Assembly (NCBI GenBank): GCA_017541665.1
Contig: JAFXYP010000073.1
Span: 1-64,000, forward strand
Length of the DNA: 64,000 nucleotides
Direction: 5' to 3'
Origin: Lentisphaeria bacterium
GTDB lineage: Bacteria; Verrucomicrobiota; Lentisphaeria; Victivallales; UBA1829
Positions 8,402-16,008 of this stretch are shown one piece after another. The first letter of the stretch is position 1. Every line of letters starts with the position of its first letter. The notes below the pieces were generated by a model. It was not told where the DNA came from. It worked only from the letters and a program-made list of their open reading frames with translations, and ran no database searches. The position numbers and the translations under genes were made by a program.

Positions 8402-11002
8402 TTACAGTGTTTGTTTCTTCAGTTCGATTTCGTAGAGCTGAATGGTGTCGCCCTCGTCGAAATCGGCGAAGTTGTCCAGGCGGATGCCGCATTCCATGCC
8501 GGCGCGGACCTCGCGGACGTCGTCCTTGAGGTGGCGGAGGGAACGCACTTCACCGTTGAACAGGAGTTCCTTGCCGCGGTAGACCCTGGCTTTCGCGCCG
8601 ACCTTCGCGGTGCCCTTTTCGACGATGCAGCCGCAGATGTCGGAACCGTTGGAGAGGTGGAAGATCTTGAGGATGCGAACGGTGGCGAGCTCCTTTTCGC
8701 GCTTTTCGGGTTCCAGGCGGCCGGCCATGGCGTCGTCGATGTCCTCCAGCAGTTCGTAGATGATGCTGTAGAGGCGGATTTCGACGCGCTCCTTCTTGGC
8801 GAGGTCGTTTACGCCGGGGTTGACGCGCACATGGAAGCCGAGGATGATGGCATTGGCGGAGCTGGCGAGCATCACGTCATTCTCCGTGATGGCGCCGACG
8901 TCCGAATGGATGACCTCGATGCTGATCTTCGGGCTCGATTTCTTCTTCAGGGATTCCACGATCGCCTCGGTGGAACCGCGAACGTCGGCCTTCACCACGA
9001 CCTTCAGGTCGTTGCGCTTGCCTTCCTCCATCTGGGAGAAAAGGGCTTCCAAGCCGGCGGCGACGGGTTTCGCGGAGAGGATCTCCCTGCGGTTTTCCGC
9101 TTCGCGGGTCTCGCCGAGGGATTTTGCAACGGCGAGCGATTCGCAGACCGCCAGGCGGGTGCCCGCGGGCGGGACGCCGGAGAGTCCGACGACCTTGACC
9201 GGGGTGCTGGGGCCGGCGAGCGGGACGCGATGCCCGCGGCTGTCGATCAGGGATTTGACCTTGCCGAAATACTGGCCGCAGATGATGGCGTCGCCGACGC
9301 GGAGCGTGCCGTTCTTGACGACGACGTTCGCCGTGGCGCCGAGGCCCTGTTCGAGCTCGGATTCCAGCACGAAAGCCTGCGCCGGGTTCTTCGGGTTGGC
9401 CTTCAGCTCCAGCATTTCCGCCTCGAGGAGGATGCGCTCCAGGAGGTCGTCGATGCCGGCGCCCGTGCGGGCGGAGACCTTGATGGCGGCGACCTGTCCG
9501 CCCCAGTCTTCGGGCATCAGGTCGTGTTCCTGCATATTGCGGAGGACGCGGTCGAAATTGGCCTCGGGGAGGTCCATCTTGTTGACGGCCACGATGATCG
9601 GCACCTTGGCGGCCTTGGCGTGGTTCAGCGCTTCGACCGTCTGCGGCATGAAGCCGTCGTCGGCGGCCACGACCAGGACCACGATGTCGGTGACGTTGGC
9701 GCCGCGGGCGCGCATCTGGGTGAACGCCTCGTGACCGGGGGTGTCGACGAACGTGATGTTCTTGCCGTCGAGGTTGACGACGGATGCGCCGATGCTCTGC
9801 GTGATGCCGCCGGCTTCGGATGCGGTCACATGGGTCTTGCGGATGCAGTCCTGCAGGGAGGTCTTGCCGTGGTCGACGTGGCCCATGAAGGTCACGATCG
9901 GGGGACGCTCCTTGAGTTCGGATTCGGCGCAGGAGTACACGCGGTCCTCGGGCGCGACGGTTTCTTCAACCTCGTTCTTGAGCATGTGGAGATCCTTGTC
10001 GCGATGGTCCACGATAAGCTTGCAGCCGAATTTCTCGGCGAGCTTCTGGGCGACGTCGGATTCCACGGTCTGGTTGATGTTCGCCAGCACGTTCATCATC
10101 ATGAGGCTCATGATGACTTCGTTCGGCTTGCGGCCGATGGCCTCGGCGAGCGCCTTCACCACGATCGGGGTCTTGATATGTACCTCGCGGCCGGGAACGT
10201 TGTTCGCAGCCTGGGGTTCGGTGTTCTGACGGTTGTCGCGATTGTCGCGGTTGTCTCGGCCCCGGTTGTCGCGGTTGTCGCGGCCCCGGTTGTCGCGGTT
10301 GTCGCGTCCGCCCCGGTTGTCGCGGTTGTCGCGTCCGCCCCGGTTGTCGCGGTTGTCGCGTCCGCGGTTGTCGTAACCGGGCCCGCGGGTCTCATGGCGG
10401 AAATTCTTGCCTCCGCCGGGATGGTTGAATTTCTCGCGGCGTCCCTGCATGCCGTCGTCCCCGTCGTCGAGATCGGACGAGAATCTGGCGGTATTGCCGC
10501 CGAGAACATGCTGCGGTTTCTGCTGAACTTGCGGCTGTGCCGGAGCCTGCGGTTTCTGCTGAACCTGGGGCTGTGCCGGAGCCTGCGGTTTCTGCTGGAC
10601 CTGGGGCTGTGCCGGAGCCTGCGGTTTCTGCTGGACCTGGGGCTGTGCCGGAGCCTGCGGTTTCTGCTGGACCTGAGGCTGGGCCGGAGCCTGCGGTTTC
10701 TGCTGGACCTGGGGCTGTGCCGGAGCCTGCGGTTTCGCCGTGTCCTTCTTCGGTTCTTCCGGCTTTTTCGGAGCGGGTTTTGCCGTTGTTTTCTGCGGCT
10801 GTTCGGACTTGCTTTCGGATGCGGGTTTTCCGGCCGGCTTAAGATTGAATTTTGCGACGAGCCGGTCCATGGCCTCCGGGGGGAGGTTGGACGAGGCGGT
10901 CTTGCCGGGGAACCCGAACGCGTCGAGCGCGGCGATCACGTTTTTATTCTGAAGACCGTGCTGTGTGGCCCAGTCTCTGATTCTGATGTTTTTGGTAGCC
11001 AT
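8402..11002 (-). CDS. infB: Translation initiation factor IF-2
   Basis: GTPase that delivers initiator tRNA to the 30S subunit. The GTP-binding motifs are seen: GHVDHGKTSL (about residue 370), DTPGHEAFTQMRARGA (about 416) and NKMD (about 470), followed by the IF-2 beta-barrel and C-terminal tRNA-binding domains. Residues 1-40 form a normal IF2-N module (RIRDWATQHGLQNKNVIAALDAFGF). The linker is unusual: a Pro/Gln/Ala array of 12-residue units (QAPAQPQVQQKP) and then an Asp-Arg-Asn-Gly array (RDNRDNRGG). 866 residues. A strong GAGGAG site precedes ATG 11002, and the stop of nusA is 36 nt upstream. Confidence 0.97.
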   Translation of the reverse strand: MATKNIRIRDWATQHGLQNKNVIAALDAFGFPGKTASSNLPPEAMDRLVAKFNLKPAGKPASESKSEQPQKTTAKPAPKKPEEPKKDTAKPQAPAQPQVQQKPQAPAQPQVQQKPQAPAQPQVQQKPQAPAQPQVQQKPQAPAQPQVQQKPQAPAQPQVQQKPQHVLGGNTARFSSDLDDGDDGMQGRREKFNHPGGGKNFRHETRGPGYDNRGRDNRDNRGGRDNRDNRGGRDNRDNRGRDNRDNRGRDNRDNRDNRQNTEPQAANNVPGREVHIKTPIVVKALAEAIGRKPNEVIMSLMMMNVLANINQTVESDVAQKLAEKFGCKLIVDHRDKDLHMLKNEVEETVAPEDRVYSCAESELKERPPIVTFMGHVDHGKTSLQDCIRKTHVTASEAGGITQSIGASVVNLDGKNITFVDTPGHEAFTQMRARGANVTDIVVLVVAADDGFMPQTVEALNHAKAAKVPIIVAVNKMDLPEANFDRVLRNMQEHDLMPEDWGGQVAAIKVSARTGAGIDDLLERILLEAEMLELKANPKNPAQAFVLESELEQGLGATANVVVKNGTLRVGDAIICGQYFGKVKSLIDSRGHRVPLAGPSTPVKVVGLSGVPPAGTRLAVCESLAVAKSLGETREAENRREILSAKPVAAGLEALFSQMEEGKRNDLKVVVKADVRGSTEAIVESLKKKSSPKISIEVIHSDVGAITENDVMLASSANAIILGFHVRVNPGVNDLAKKERVEIRLYSIIYELLEDIDDAMAGRLEPEKREKELATVRILKIFHLSNGSDICGCIVEKGTAKVGAKARVYRGKELLFNGEVRSLRHLKDDVREVRAGMECGIRLDNFADFDEGDTIQLYEIELKKQTL
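10222..10372 (-). repeat. Imperfect 9-24-bp tandem repeats encoding RDNR/RGG in IF-2
   Basis: On the plus strand, variations of CGGTTGTCGCGGTTGTCGCG recur without interruption. On the coding strand they give an Arg-Asp-Asn-Gly-rich linker. Repeat number is probably variable between strains. Confidence 0.8.
10511..10738 (-). repeat. 36-bp tandem repeat, about 6.3 copies, inside infB
   Basis: The phrase CTGCGGTTTCTGCTG begins at 10511, 10547, 10583, 10619, 10655 and 10691, with a partial copy at 10727: an exact 36-bp period. Each unit encodes 12 residues (QAPAQPQVQQKP). Copies are nearly identical at DNA level, with a few C/T or A/G differences. Confidence 0.92.
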
Positions 11003-11038
11003 GATGGGTACTCCTCAATAACGCGGTTTTACCGTTTG

Positions 11039-12352
11039 TCACGGCTGTTCGGCATCCGTTGCGGCGCCGGCGTCTTCGGCAGCGGGCTGCTGTTGCTCTT
11101 CCGCGGGGGAAGCGGCCTTTGCGGCGGCGACGGCCTGCGCGATGCCTGCGCGGTCATCGTCGGTGAGTTCGGCGATGGCGGCGAGGTCTTCGGCGGAAGC
11201 ATTGCCGAGCCCTTCAACGGTCAGGTAGCCGTGTTCGACAAGCGCTGCTGCGGCTTCGGCGGAGATGCCTGCCCTGGCAGCCAGTTCTGCGGCGGCCTCC
11301 TGTTTCTTGCGGGCGAATTCCTCTTCCTCGCTCTCCTGGATGACGATGTTGATGTTCCATTGGATGAGGCGCTGGGTGAGGCGAACGTTCTGGGCTTTGC
11401 GCCCGAAAGCGAGCCTGGAGTTCTCCTGGTCGACGTGGATCGTGACGGTCTTCGTCTCGGGGTTGAGCACGATGTCAAGGAGTTTTGCCGGGTGCATGGC
11501 GTTCGCGATGAAGGTCTTCAGGTCGCTGTTGTACGGGATTACGTCGATGCGCTCGTTGCCGAGTTCGTTCGTGATATTGCGTACGCGGAGGCCGCGCATA
11601 CCGACGCAGGCGCCGACGGGGTCGACGCGCGGATCGTTGGACTTGACCGCGACTTTGGAGCGGGATCCCGGGGCGCGCGCGATGCCGACGATCTCGACCA
11701 CGCCGTCGTGGATCTCGGAGACCTCGCGTTCGAAGAGGCGGCGGACGAAATTGTTGGACGTACGGGTCAGGATGAGGCTCGGGCCGGACCCTTCCATGTC
11801 GACTTTCACGAGCAGGGCGCTGATGCGGTCGCCCGCGGAGAACTGTTCGCCCGGGATGCGGTCGCGTCCGGCGATGATGCCCTGGGATTTCTTGATGTCG
11901 ACGACGATGCCGGCGGCGTCGGCGTGGTGCACCGTGCCGGTCACGATCTCGCCGACCTTGTCCTTGAACTCGTCATGAACGATGTCCTTTTCCGCCTTCC
12001 GGAGCATCTGGGCGATGGTCTGGCGGGCAGTTTGCGCGGCGATGCGTCCGAAGTCGGCTGCCGTGACTTCCCATTCCACGATGTCGCCGATCTTCGCGCC
12101 GGGGATGCGCCGCACGGCGTCGGCCAGAAGGATCTCGTCTTCGGTCGGAAACTCCGAGACGACTTTCAGCCGCGCCCAGGCCTTCAGTTCGCCTGTGCGG
12201 AGATTGACTTTCACGTTCAAATCGCTTGCGGGCCGGGAGCTCTTCCTGTATGCGGAAAGGATCGCCTGTTCCAGTGCCTTGACCACCTGCTCTTTGCTGA
12301 TGCCGCGTTCCTGCTCGATGTATTCGAGCATAGCCAGTAATTCGTTGTTCAT
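11039..12352 (-). CDS. nusA: Transcription termination/antitermination protein NusA
   Basis: RNA polymerase-binding elongation factor. In order: the N-terminal polymerase-binding domain (MNNELLAMLEYIEQERGISK), an S1 domain (about 130-195, VGEIVTGTVHHADAAGIVVD), and two KH domains (GACVGMRGLRVRNIT, then ARLAFGRKAQNVRL-like sequence). The C-terminus holds a short helix-hairpin-helix-like segment (AALVEHGYLTVEGLGNASAEDLAAI) and a disordered Ala/Glu/Gln tail instead of the two acidic repeats of E. coli. ATG 12352 is chosen for the AAGGAG site just upstream; 437 residues. It is the first gene of the operon; rimP, usually before it, is absent here. Confidence 0.95.
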   Translation of the reverse strand: MNNELLAMLEYIEQERGISKEQVVKALEQAILSAYRKSSRPASDLNVKVNLRTGELKAWARLKVVSEFPTEDEILLADAVRRIPGAKIGDIVEWEVTAADFGRIAAQTARQTIAQMLRKAEKDIVHDEFKDKVGEIVTGTVHHADAAGIVVDIKKSQGIIAGRDRIPGEQFSAGDRISALLVKVDMEGSGPSLILTRTSNNFVRRLFEREVSEIHDGVVEIVGIARAPGSRSKVAVKSNDPRVDPVGACVGMRGLRVRNITNELGNERIDVIPYNSDLKTFIANAMHPAKLLDIVLNPETKTVTIHVDQENSRLAFGRKAQNVRLTQRLIQWNINIVIQESEEEEFARKKQEAAAELAARAGISAEAAAALVEHGYLTVEGLGNASAEDLAAIAELTDDDRAGIAQAVAAAKAASPAEEQQQPAAEDAGAATDAEQP

Positions 12353-12567
12353 GTTTGTAACTCCTTCAGGTGCCGGGTTCGTGTATGATATCGTGATGCC
12401 GGGGAACGGCTTCCGCCGTCCGCGGTTTTCCTGCGTGTTCCTGCCGCATTCCGTCCCGTTCTCCCTGGCACAAATGCAAAACAACCCCACAGGCCCCTGG
12501 CCGTCCCGACCGCGCGGACCGGATGGTCCGGCAGTCTTTCCGCTTCAGAGGTCTGGCGGTCTACTGC

Positions 12568-12600
12568 ATGGACGGGCCGCGTTTTCGACGCGCGGTCCAT
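12568..12600 (-). other. Long hairpin in the nusA leader
   Basis: Arms ATGGAC/GTCCAT and CGCGT/ACGCG around a TTTCG loop form an imperfect hairpin in the roughly 290-nt region between the likely promoter and the nusA start. No T-run follows, so it does not look like a terminator. The rest of 12353-12640 holds no gene I can support. Confidence 0.5.
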
Positions 12601-12645
12601 CGTCTTTGTACCGGGATTCGCAGGCGCAAATCACAGCATTAATAT

Positions 12646-12673
12646 ACAATACATCGAAATGAAAATAGTTCAA
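12646..12673 (-). promoter_or_regulatory. Candidate promoter of the nusA operon
   Basis: On the minus strand, TTGAAC (12673-12668), a 16-nt spacer, then TATTGT (12651-12646). It lies in the AT-rich part of the nusA/rpsT divergent region and would give a leader of about 290 nt. Confidence 0.45.
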
Positions 12674-12755
12674 GGCGAAAGCGGGGAAAAAGGGTCAAAA
12701 TCTTCCGTAAAACGCGGAAAAAAGAAAAAAAACGCCGCTTTTTCCGCTTTTCTTC

Positions 12756-12784
12756 TTGAAAAACAGGGCGCTGCATGGTATATT
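12756..12784 (+). promoter_or_regulatory. Promoter of rpsT
   Basis: TTGAAA at 12756-12761, a 17-nt spacer, TATATT at 12779-12784, with TGG directly before the -10 (extended -10 form). Transcription would start about 60 nt before the rpsT ATG. Confidence 0.75.
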
Positions 12785-12853
12785 GATTGTTCAAAAAATT
12801 ATTCGAATACGCATTTGTTCTGAAAACATATCGAAAAACCGAAAGGTGACACC

Positions 12854-13129
12854 ATGCCCAAAACGTATGTCCGCAAGTCCGCTGTGAAGACGCAGCGCAA
12901 CAGCGAAAAAGCCCGCATCAAAAACAAATCCCACAGAAACGCCCTCGCCACGCTCGAAAAGACCTTCCGCGCGGCCGCCGCTTCCGATGACAAGACCGCA
13001 GCTGCCGAGCTCTTCCGCAAGGAATGCTCCGCGCTCGACAAGGCTGTCAAGGTCGGCGTGATCCACGAGAACAAGGCCAACCGCAAGAAATCCCGTCTTG
13101 CCGCGCTGGTCGCTGCGAAGGCCGAGTAA
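12854..13129 (+). CDS. rpsT: 30S ribosomal protein S20
   Basis: Primary 16S rRNA-binding protein of the small subunit. 91 residues, strongly basic, with the family blocks KTQRNSEKARIKNKSHRNAL near the N-terminus and a C-terminal helix with GVIHENKANRKKSRLAALV. AAAGGTG precedes the ATG at 6-nt spacing. It is a single-gene transcript with its own promoter upstream, and two hairpins and a terminator downstream. Confidence 0.96.
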   Translation: MPKTYVRKSAVKTQRNSEKARIKNKSHRNALATLEKTFRAAAASDDKTAAAELFRKECSALDKAVKVGVIHENKANRKKSRLAALVAAKAE

Positions 13130-13202
13130 GCCAAGCCTTTCCGGTCGACGGAATCCTCCGTTTTTCCCCGGCGTTTTTCCCGGACGTTTCCCTGTCCGGC
13201 CG

Positions 13203-13249
13203 GGAACGGGCATCCGTTCCATGGGAACGACGCTTCGGAGCGTTGTTCC
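13203..13249 (+). other. Two tandem hairpins in the rpsT 3' region
   Basis: GGAACGG-gcat-CCGTTCC (13203-13220) is followed two bases later by GGAACGACGC-ttcg-gAGCGTTGTTCC (13224-13249, with a G-T pair). The right arm of the first (GTTCC) could pair instead with the left arm of the second (GGAAC), so the two structures have an exclusive alternative. They lie between the rpsT stop and its terminator. Confidence 0.6.
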
Positions 13250-13282
13250 GTTCGGCCTGTCAAGTTGTTGTTTTGATTTGTT

Positions 13283-13310
13283 GCCTCCGGTTCGCCGGAG
13301 GCTTTTTTTT
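13283..13310 (+). terminator. Rho-independent terminator after rpsT
   Basis: Stem GCCTCCGG (13283-13290), tetraloop TTCG, CCGGAGGC (13295-13302), then eight T residues (13303-13310). Confidence 0.93.
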
Positions 13311-13338
13311 GGACCGATGAGCCGGTGCGGACGGGCGT

Positions 13339-14175
13339 TTACCGCCGCATCTGGGCGCAGTTCTTCTCGATGGTCCGCACAAGCCGTCCCAGAGGCGGGA
13401 TCCAGCCCGGGGCGACTTCGGCGTATGCGGAAAGGAGGAGTTCCGCGGTCGCGTCGCAGGAGATGAAGTCGTCGAGCGCGGGCCTGTGTTTCGCCGCCTC
13501 GTTGCAGATGGCGGCTCCGAGAGAGCCGAGGTCGCGGAGGATGCCACGTTCCGAGAGGCGTCCGGACCAGGATTGAAGCCAGCCCGGATTCCAGAGGGAG
13601 AGGACGGCGCCGCGGTAGTAGAAATGGGAGAGGCGGAAGTCGCCGTGGAAGAGCTCGGCGGAATGGAGCGCCGCGATGAGGCGGGAGCTGTCCTCGATGA
13701 AGAGGGCGACGCGCGCCCGTGCGTTCGGACGGCAGAAGATGTCCGTGGCCTCCTCCGCGTCGGAGATAGCTTCCATGACCAGGTAAACGGCTTTGATGAT
13801 GAGCCCTTTCCTGCGGATGCCGATGGCCATGACGGCGGGCGTGGAGACGCCTGCGTCGACGGCCCTGGCGGCCCATTCGGCGCGGCGGAACGGGTTGGTG
13901 CGGGAGAAAAGGTTTCGGAGGCCGAGGCCGGTCGGGTAGACGCGTTTTTTCAGGAAGAGTGCCGGTGTCCGGTCGGTTTCCGGGCGCAATCCGGACCAGA
14001 AGCCGGGGAGGTCGTCCGGCGTGATGTACGGGTCGAAGAAGCCGTCGATGCGGAGGATGTCCTGATTGGAGATGGTGAAGATCTCGGGAGAGGGGAAAAT
14101 GAACTTGAGGCCGCCGTTGTCGGCATTGACGAAAAGCGGGGTGTTGCCGTTCGGCGTGAAAATGTGTTTGCTCAT
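13339..14175 (-). CDS. WaaP/InaA-like LPS kinase family protein, probably catalytically degenerate
   Basis: 278-residue relative of the lipopolysaccharide core (Kdo/heptose) kinases and a paralogue of the gene immediately upstream. The kinase C-lobe is recognisable: a helix with LIAALHSAELF, then HGDFRLSHFYYRG (about residues 175-187). The catalytic Asp of HGD is kept, but the metal-binding Asn is His (RLSH), and the second metal Asp (DLD in the neighbour) is replaced by WNPGW. An N-terminal extension (about 1-70) precedes the kinase fold. The start ATG 14175 overlaps the neighbour's stop by 4 nt. A scaffold or regulator of the active partner is one possibility; the family call is moderate. 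Confidence 0.65.
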   Translation of the reverse strand: MSKHIFTPNGNTPLFVNADNGGLKFIFPSPEIFTISNQDILRIDGFFDPYITPDDLPGFWSGLRPETDRTPALFLKKRVYPTGLGLRNLFSRTNPFRRAEWAARAVDAGVSTPAVMAIGIRRKGLIIKAVYLVMEAISDAEEATDIFCRPNARARVALFIEDSSRLIAALHSAELFHGDFRLSHFYYRGAVLSLWNPGWLQSWSGRLSERGILRDLGSLGAAICNEAAKHRPALDDFISCDATAELLLSAYAEVAPGWIPPLGRLVRTIEKNCAQMRR

Positions 14176-15056
14176 GCTGTTTGTCCTCCATAATCGAACC
14201 GGAGCTTGCGTTTGTTCAGCCAGCGCGTCAGGGCGGCGTCCATGACTTCGGACGTGGACGGCACCGCGCCCTTTGCCGAAGCCGCGTATGCGTCGAGCAG
14301 GCCCTGTGCGATCCGGCGCAGGTCGAAGAAGCTGTCCGGGAACGCGGGGTTCTGTTCGGCGAAGATCAGGACGGACGACACGATTCGTCCGAGTTCGCGG
14401 ACGACCAGTGCGTGCGGGACTTCGCCGGGAAATGTCTGTGCGGAATCCAGGTCCCAGACGCCGCAGGCATCGCTGCCGTTCGTGCGGTAGAGATTGACGA
14501 GTTTCAGGTCGCCGTGGTAGAATCCGCTGTTGTGGAGCGTGGCGGCGATCCGGGCGGTCTCCCGGAGCAGGGCGGGCATTCCCGCAGGCGCCTCCGGGCG
14601 TTTGATCGTGTATGTCATCAGGTCGCTTGCGTTCGTCACGGCGTCGGTGACCAGGTAGCCGCCGAGCAGGACGTGCGCGCGGCGCTTTTCGCCGGCGGCG
14701 AGGACGTGGGGGGTCATGATCCCGGCCTCCTCGACGCGGCGGGCCGCCAGCGCCGCCCGGAAGACGCGCGCCGGGACGAAGAAGTATTTGACGGCAAACC
14801 CGACCCCGCGGTTGCCGTTGCGCTTGATGAAGACCTTCCGGCCGCCGGGAAGCGTGCAGACGGCGGCGCTGGTCTCGGTCGATGTCTTGGCGGGGCATCC
14901 GTCCCGGATCATATCGTCGACTTCGGTGCAATGCTCCGCGAGGCAGTCCTGCGCGGGGCCCGGGGCGACGGCGAACCGGTACGGCCCGTTCCTGGCCTCG
15001 TGGACACCTGGCAGCGCCAGGAACTTTTCACGGCAATGGAAGTAGTCGATGCTCAT
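14172..15056 (-). CDS. WaaP/InaA-family lipopolysaccharide kinase-like protein
   Basis: 294-residue protein kinase-like protein of the Kdo/WaaP group, which in characterised cases phosphorylates sugars of the LPS inner core. Seen: a nucleotide-binding Lys in GGRKVFIKRNG, then the catalytic loop HNSGFYHGDLKLVNLY (Asp and Asn present, about residues 173-188) and WDLDSA as the DFG equivalent (about 198). No membrane span. The start overlaps the M28 gene by 4 nt and the end overlaps the second kinase by 4 nt, so the three are translationally coupled behind ftsA-ftsZ. The exact acceptor is unknown. Confidence 0.75.
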   Translation of the reverse strand: MSIDYFHCREKFLALPGVHEARNGPYRFAVAPGPAQDCLAEHCTEVDDMIRDGCPAKTSTETSAAVCTLPGGRKVFIKRNGNRGVGFAVKYFFVPARVFRAALAARRVEEAGIMTPHVLAAGEKRRAHVLLGGYLVTDAVTNASDLMTYTIKRPEAPAGMPALLRETARIAATLHNSGFYHGDLKLVNLYRTNGSDACGVWDLDSAQTFPGEVPHALVVRELGRIVSSVLIFAEQNPAFPDSFFDLRRIAQGLLDAYAASAKGAVPSTSEVMDAALTRWLNKRKLRFDYGGQTA

Positions 15057-16003
15057 TTCGGCAGGTCTTTGAATCCCGATGCGGCGAGACGCCAGACGGT
15101 GCGGAGCGCGACGTCCGCGGCGCATTTGATGCTCTCCGCCGAGATCTTGTCCATGGTGTCGGCGCCGGTGTGCCAGTAGCAGTTCTGCGGACCGAACTGG
15201 AAGTCGATCAGGTCGACGGCGGGGATTCCGGCCTGAAGGAAGGGGTAGTGATCGTCGAGGATGGCGGTGTCGCCGGGGGAGAACTTGTCCGCGTGTCCGG
15301 CAGCTTCCGCCTCGGCCATCACGAGTTTCGCGAGCGCCGGCGTGGAGTTGCCGGCGAGGTCGATGTGAAGGTCTCTGTCGCCGATCATGTCCAGCAGGAC
15401 CATGGCGCGGCAGCGGTCCTTTTCGCCGTTCTTCGCGAGCATGTCCACGTAGGCGCGGCTTCCCACAAGGCCGTCGGTTTCCGTGTACTGGTAGAGTGCC
15501 TCCTCGCCGTCGAAGAAGACGAAACGGATGCCGCAGGGAAGGGGGCGTTTCTGCATGTACTCGACGCACGTGCGAACCATCGCGAGCAGGGCTCCGACCC
15601 CGGAGGCGCCGTCGTTCGCACCCGCGAAATCCGGCACGCTGAAGAGACGTTTCGTGTCGTGGTGCGCGCCGACGACGATGAAGTCGCAGTCGTCCCCCTG
15701 AGCCGTATTGCGGACGGTCGGAGGGATGACGATTTCGACGTTTTTGACCGCCCCGGGGCCGATGATGCGGACCCGGCCGCCCGATTCGAGGAGGCCGGGC
15801 ATTTCGATGGCCTGTTTCTCGATCCATTCGGCGGATTTTGCCGCTCCCTCGGTGCGATAGATGCGAGGCCCGAGGTCGTAGTTGCCCTGCGCATAGCGCA
15901 TGGCGAGCTCGCCGTCGATCGCCGGCGGGTCGGCGGCATCCTGGCATCCGGCGGCGCAGACGAGCAGGACGGCGCACGCGGCGAAGAGGAAACGGCAGGT
16001 CAT
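15053..16003 (-). CDS. M28-family zinc peptidase lipoprotein (glutaminyl-cyclase-like)
   Basis: 316 residues. A lipoprotein signal (LFAACAVLLVCAAGC, Cys at about 20) sends it to a membrane surface. The M28 metal ligands are in order: VGAHHDTK (about 107-114), GANDGASGVG (about 126), FFDGEEALY (about 165), LDMIGDRDL (about 195) and YWHTGADT near the C-terminus. The insertion YTETDGLVGSRAY after the EE pair is like that in M28 glutaminyl-peptide cyclotransferases, so cyclase or aminopeptidase activity are both possible. It sits 5 nt after ftsZ and overlaps the first kinase gene by 4 nt. Confidence 0.88.
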   Translation of the reverse strand: MTCRFLFAACAVLLVCAAGCQDAADPPAIDGELAMRYAQGNYDLGPRIYRTEGAAKSAEWIEKQAIEMPGLLESGGRVRIIGPGAVKNVEIVIPPTVRNTAQGDDCDFIVVGAHHDTKRLFSVPDFAGANDGASGVGALLAMVRTCVEYMQKRPLPCGIRFVFFDGEEALYQYTETDGLVGSRAYVDMLAKNGEKDRCRAMVLLDMIGDRDLHIDLAGNSTPALAKLVMAEAEAAGHADKFSPGDTAILDDHYPFLQAGIPAVDLIDFQFGPQNCYWHTGADTMDKISAESIKCAADVALRTVWRLAASGFKDLPK

Positions 16004-16008
16004 GGCGG

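Noticed and set aside
10511-10738. Regular 36-bp repeats that recall a CRISPR array
   Set aside because: There are no unique spacers, the repeats are directly adjacent and in frame with infB, and no cas gene is near.
7853-12340. A 1495-codon open frame on the plus strand
   Set aside because: It is antisense to infB and nusA, both of which have unmistakable motifs; its sequence is low-complexity (Val/Ala and Leu/Arg runs mirroring the infB repeats) and typical of spurious frames in GC-rich DNA.
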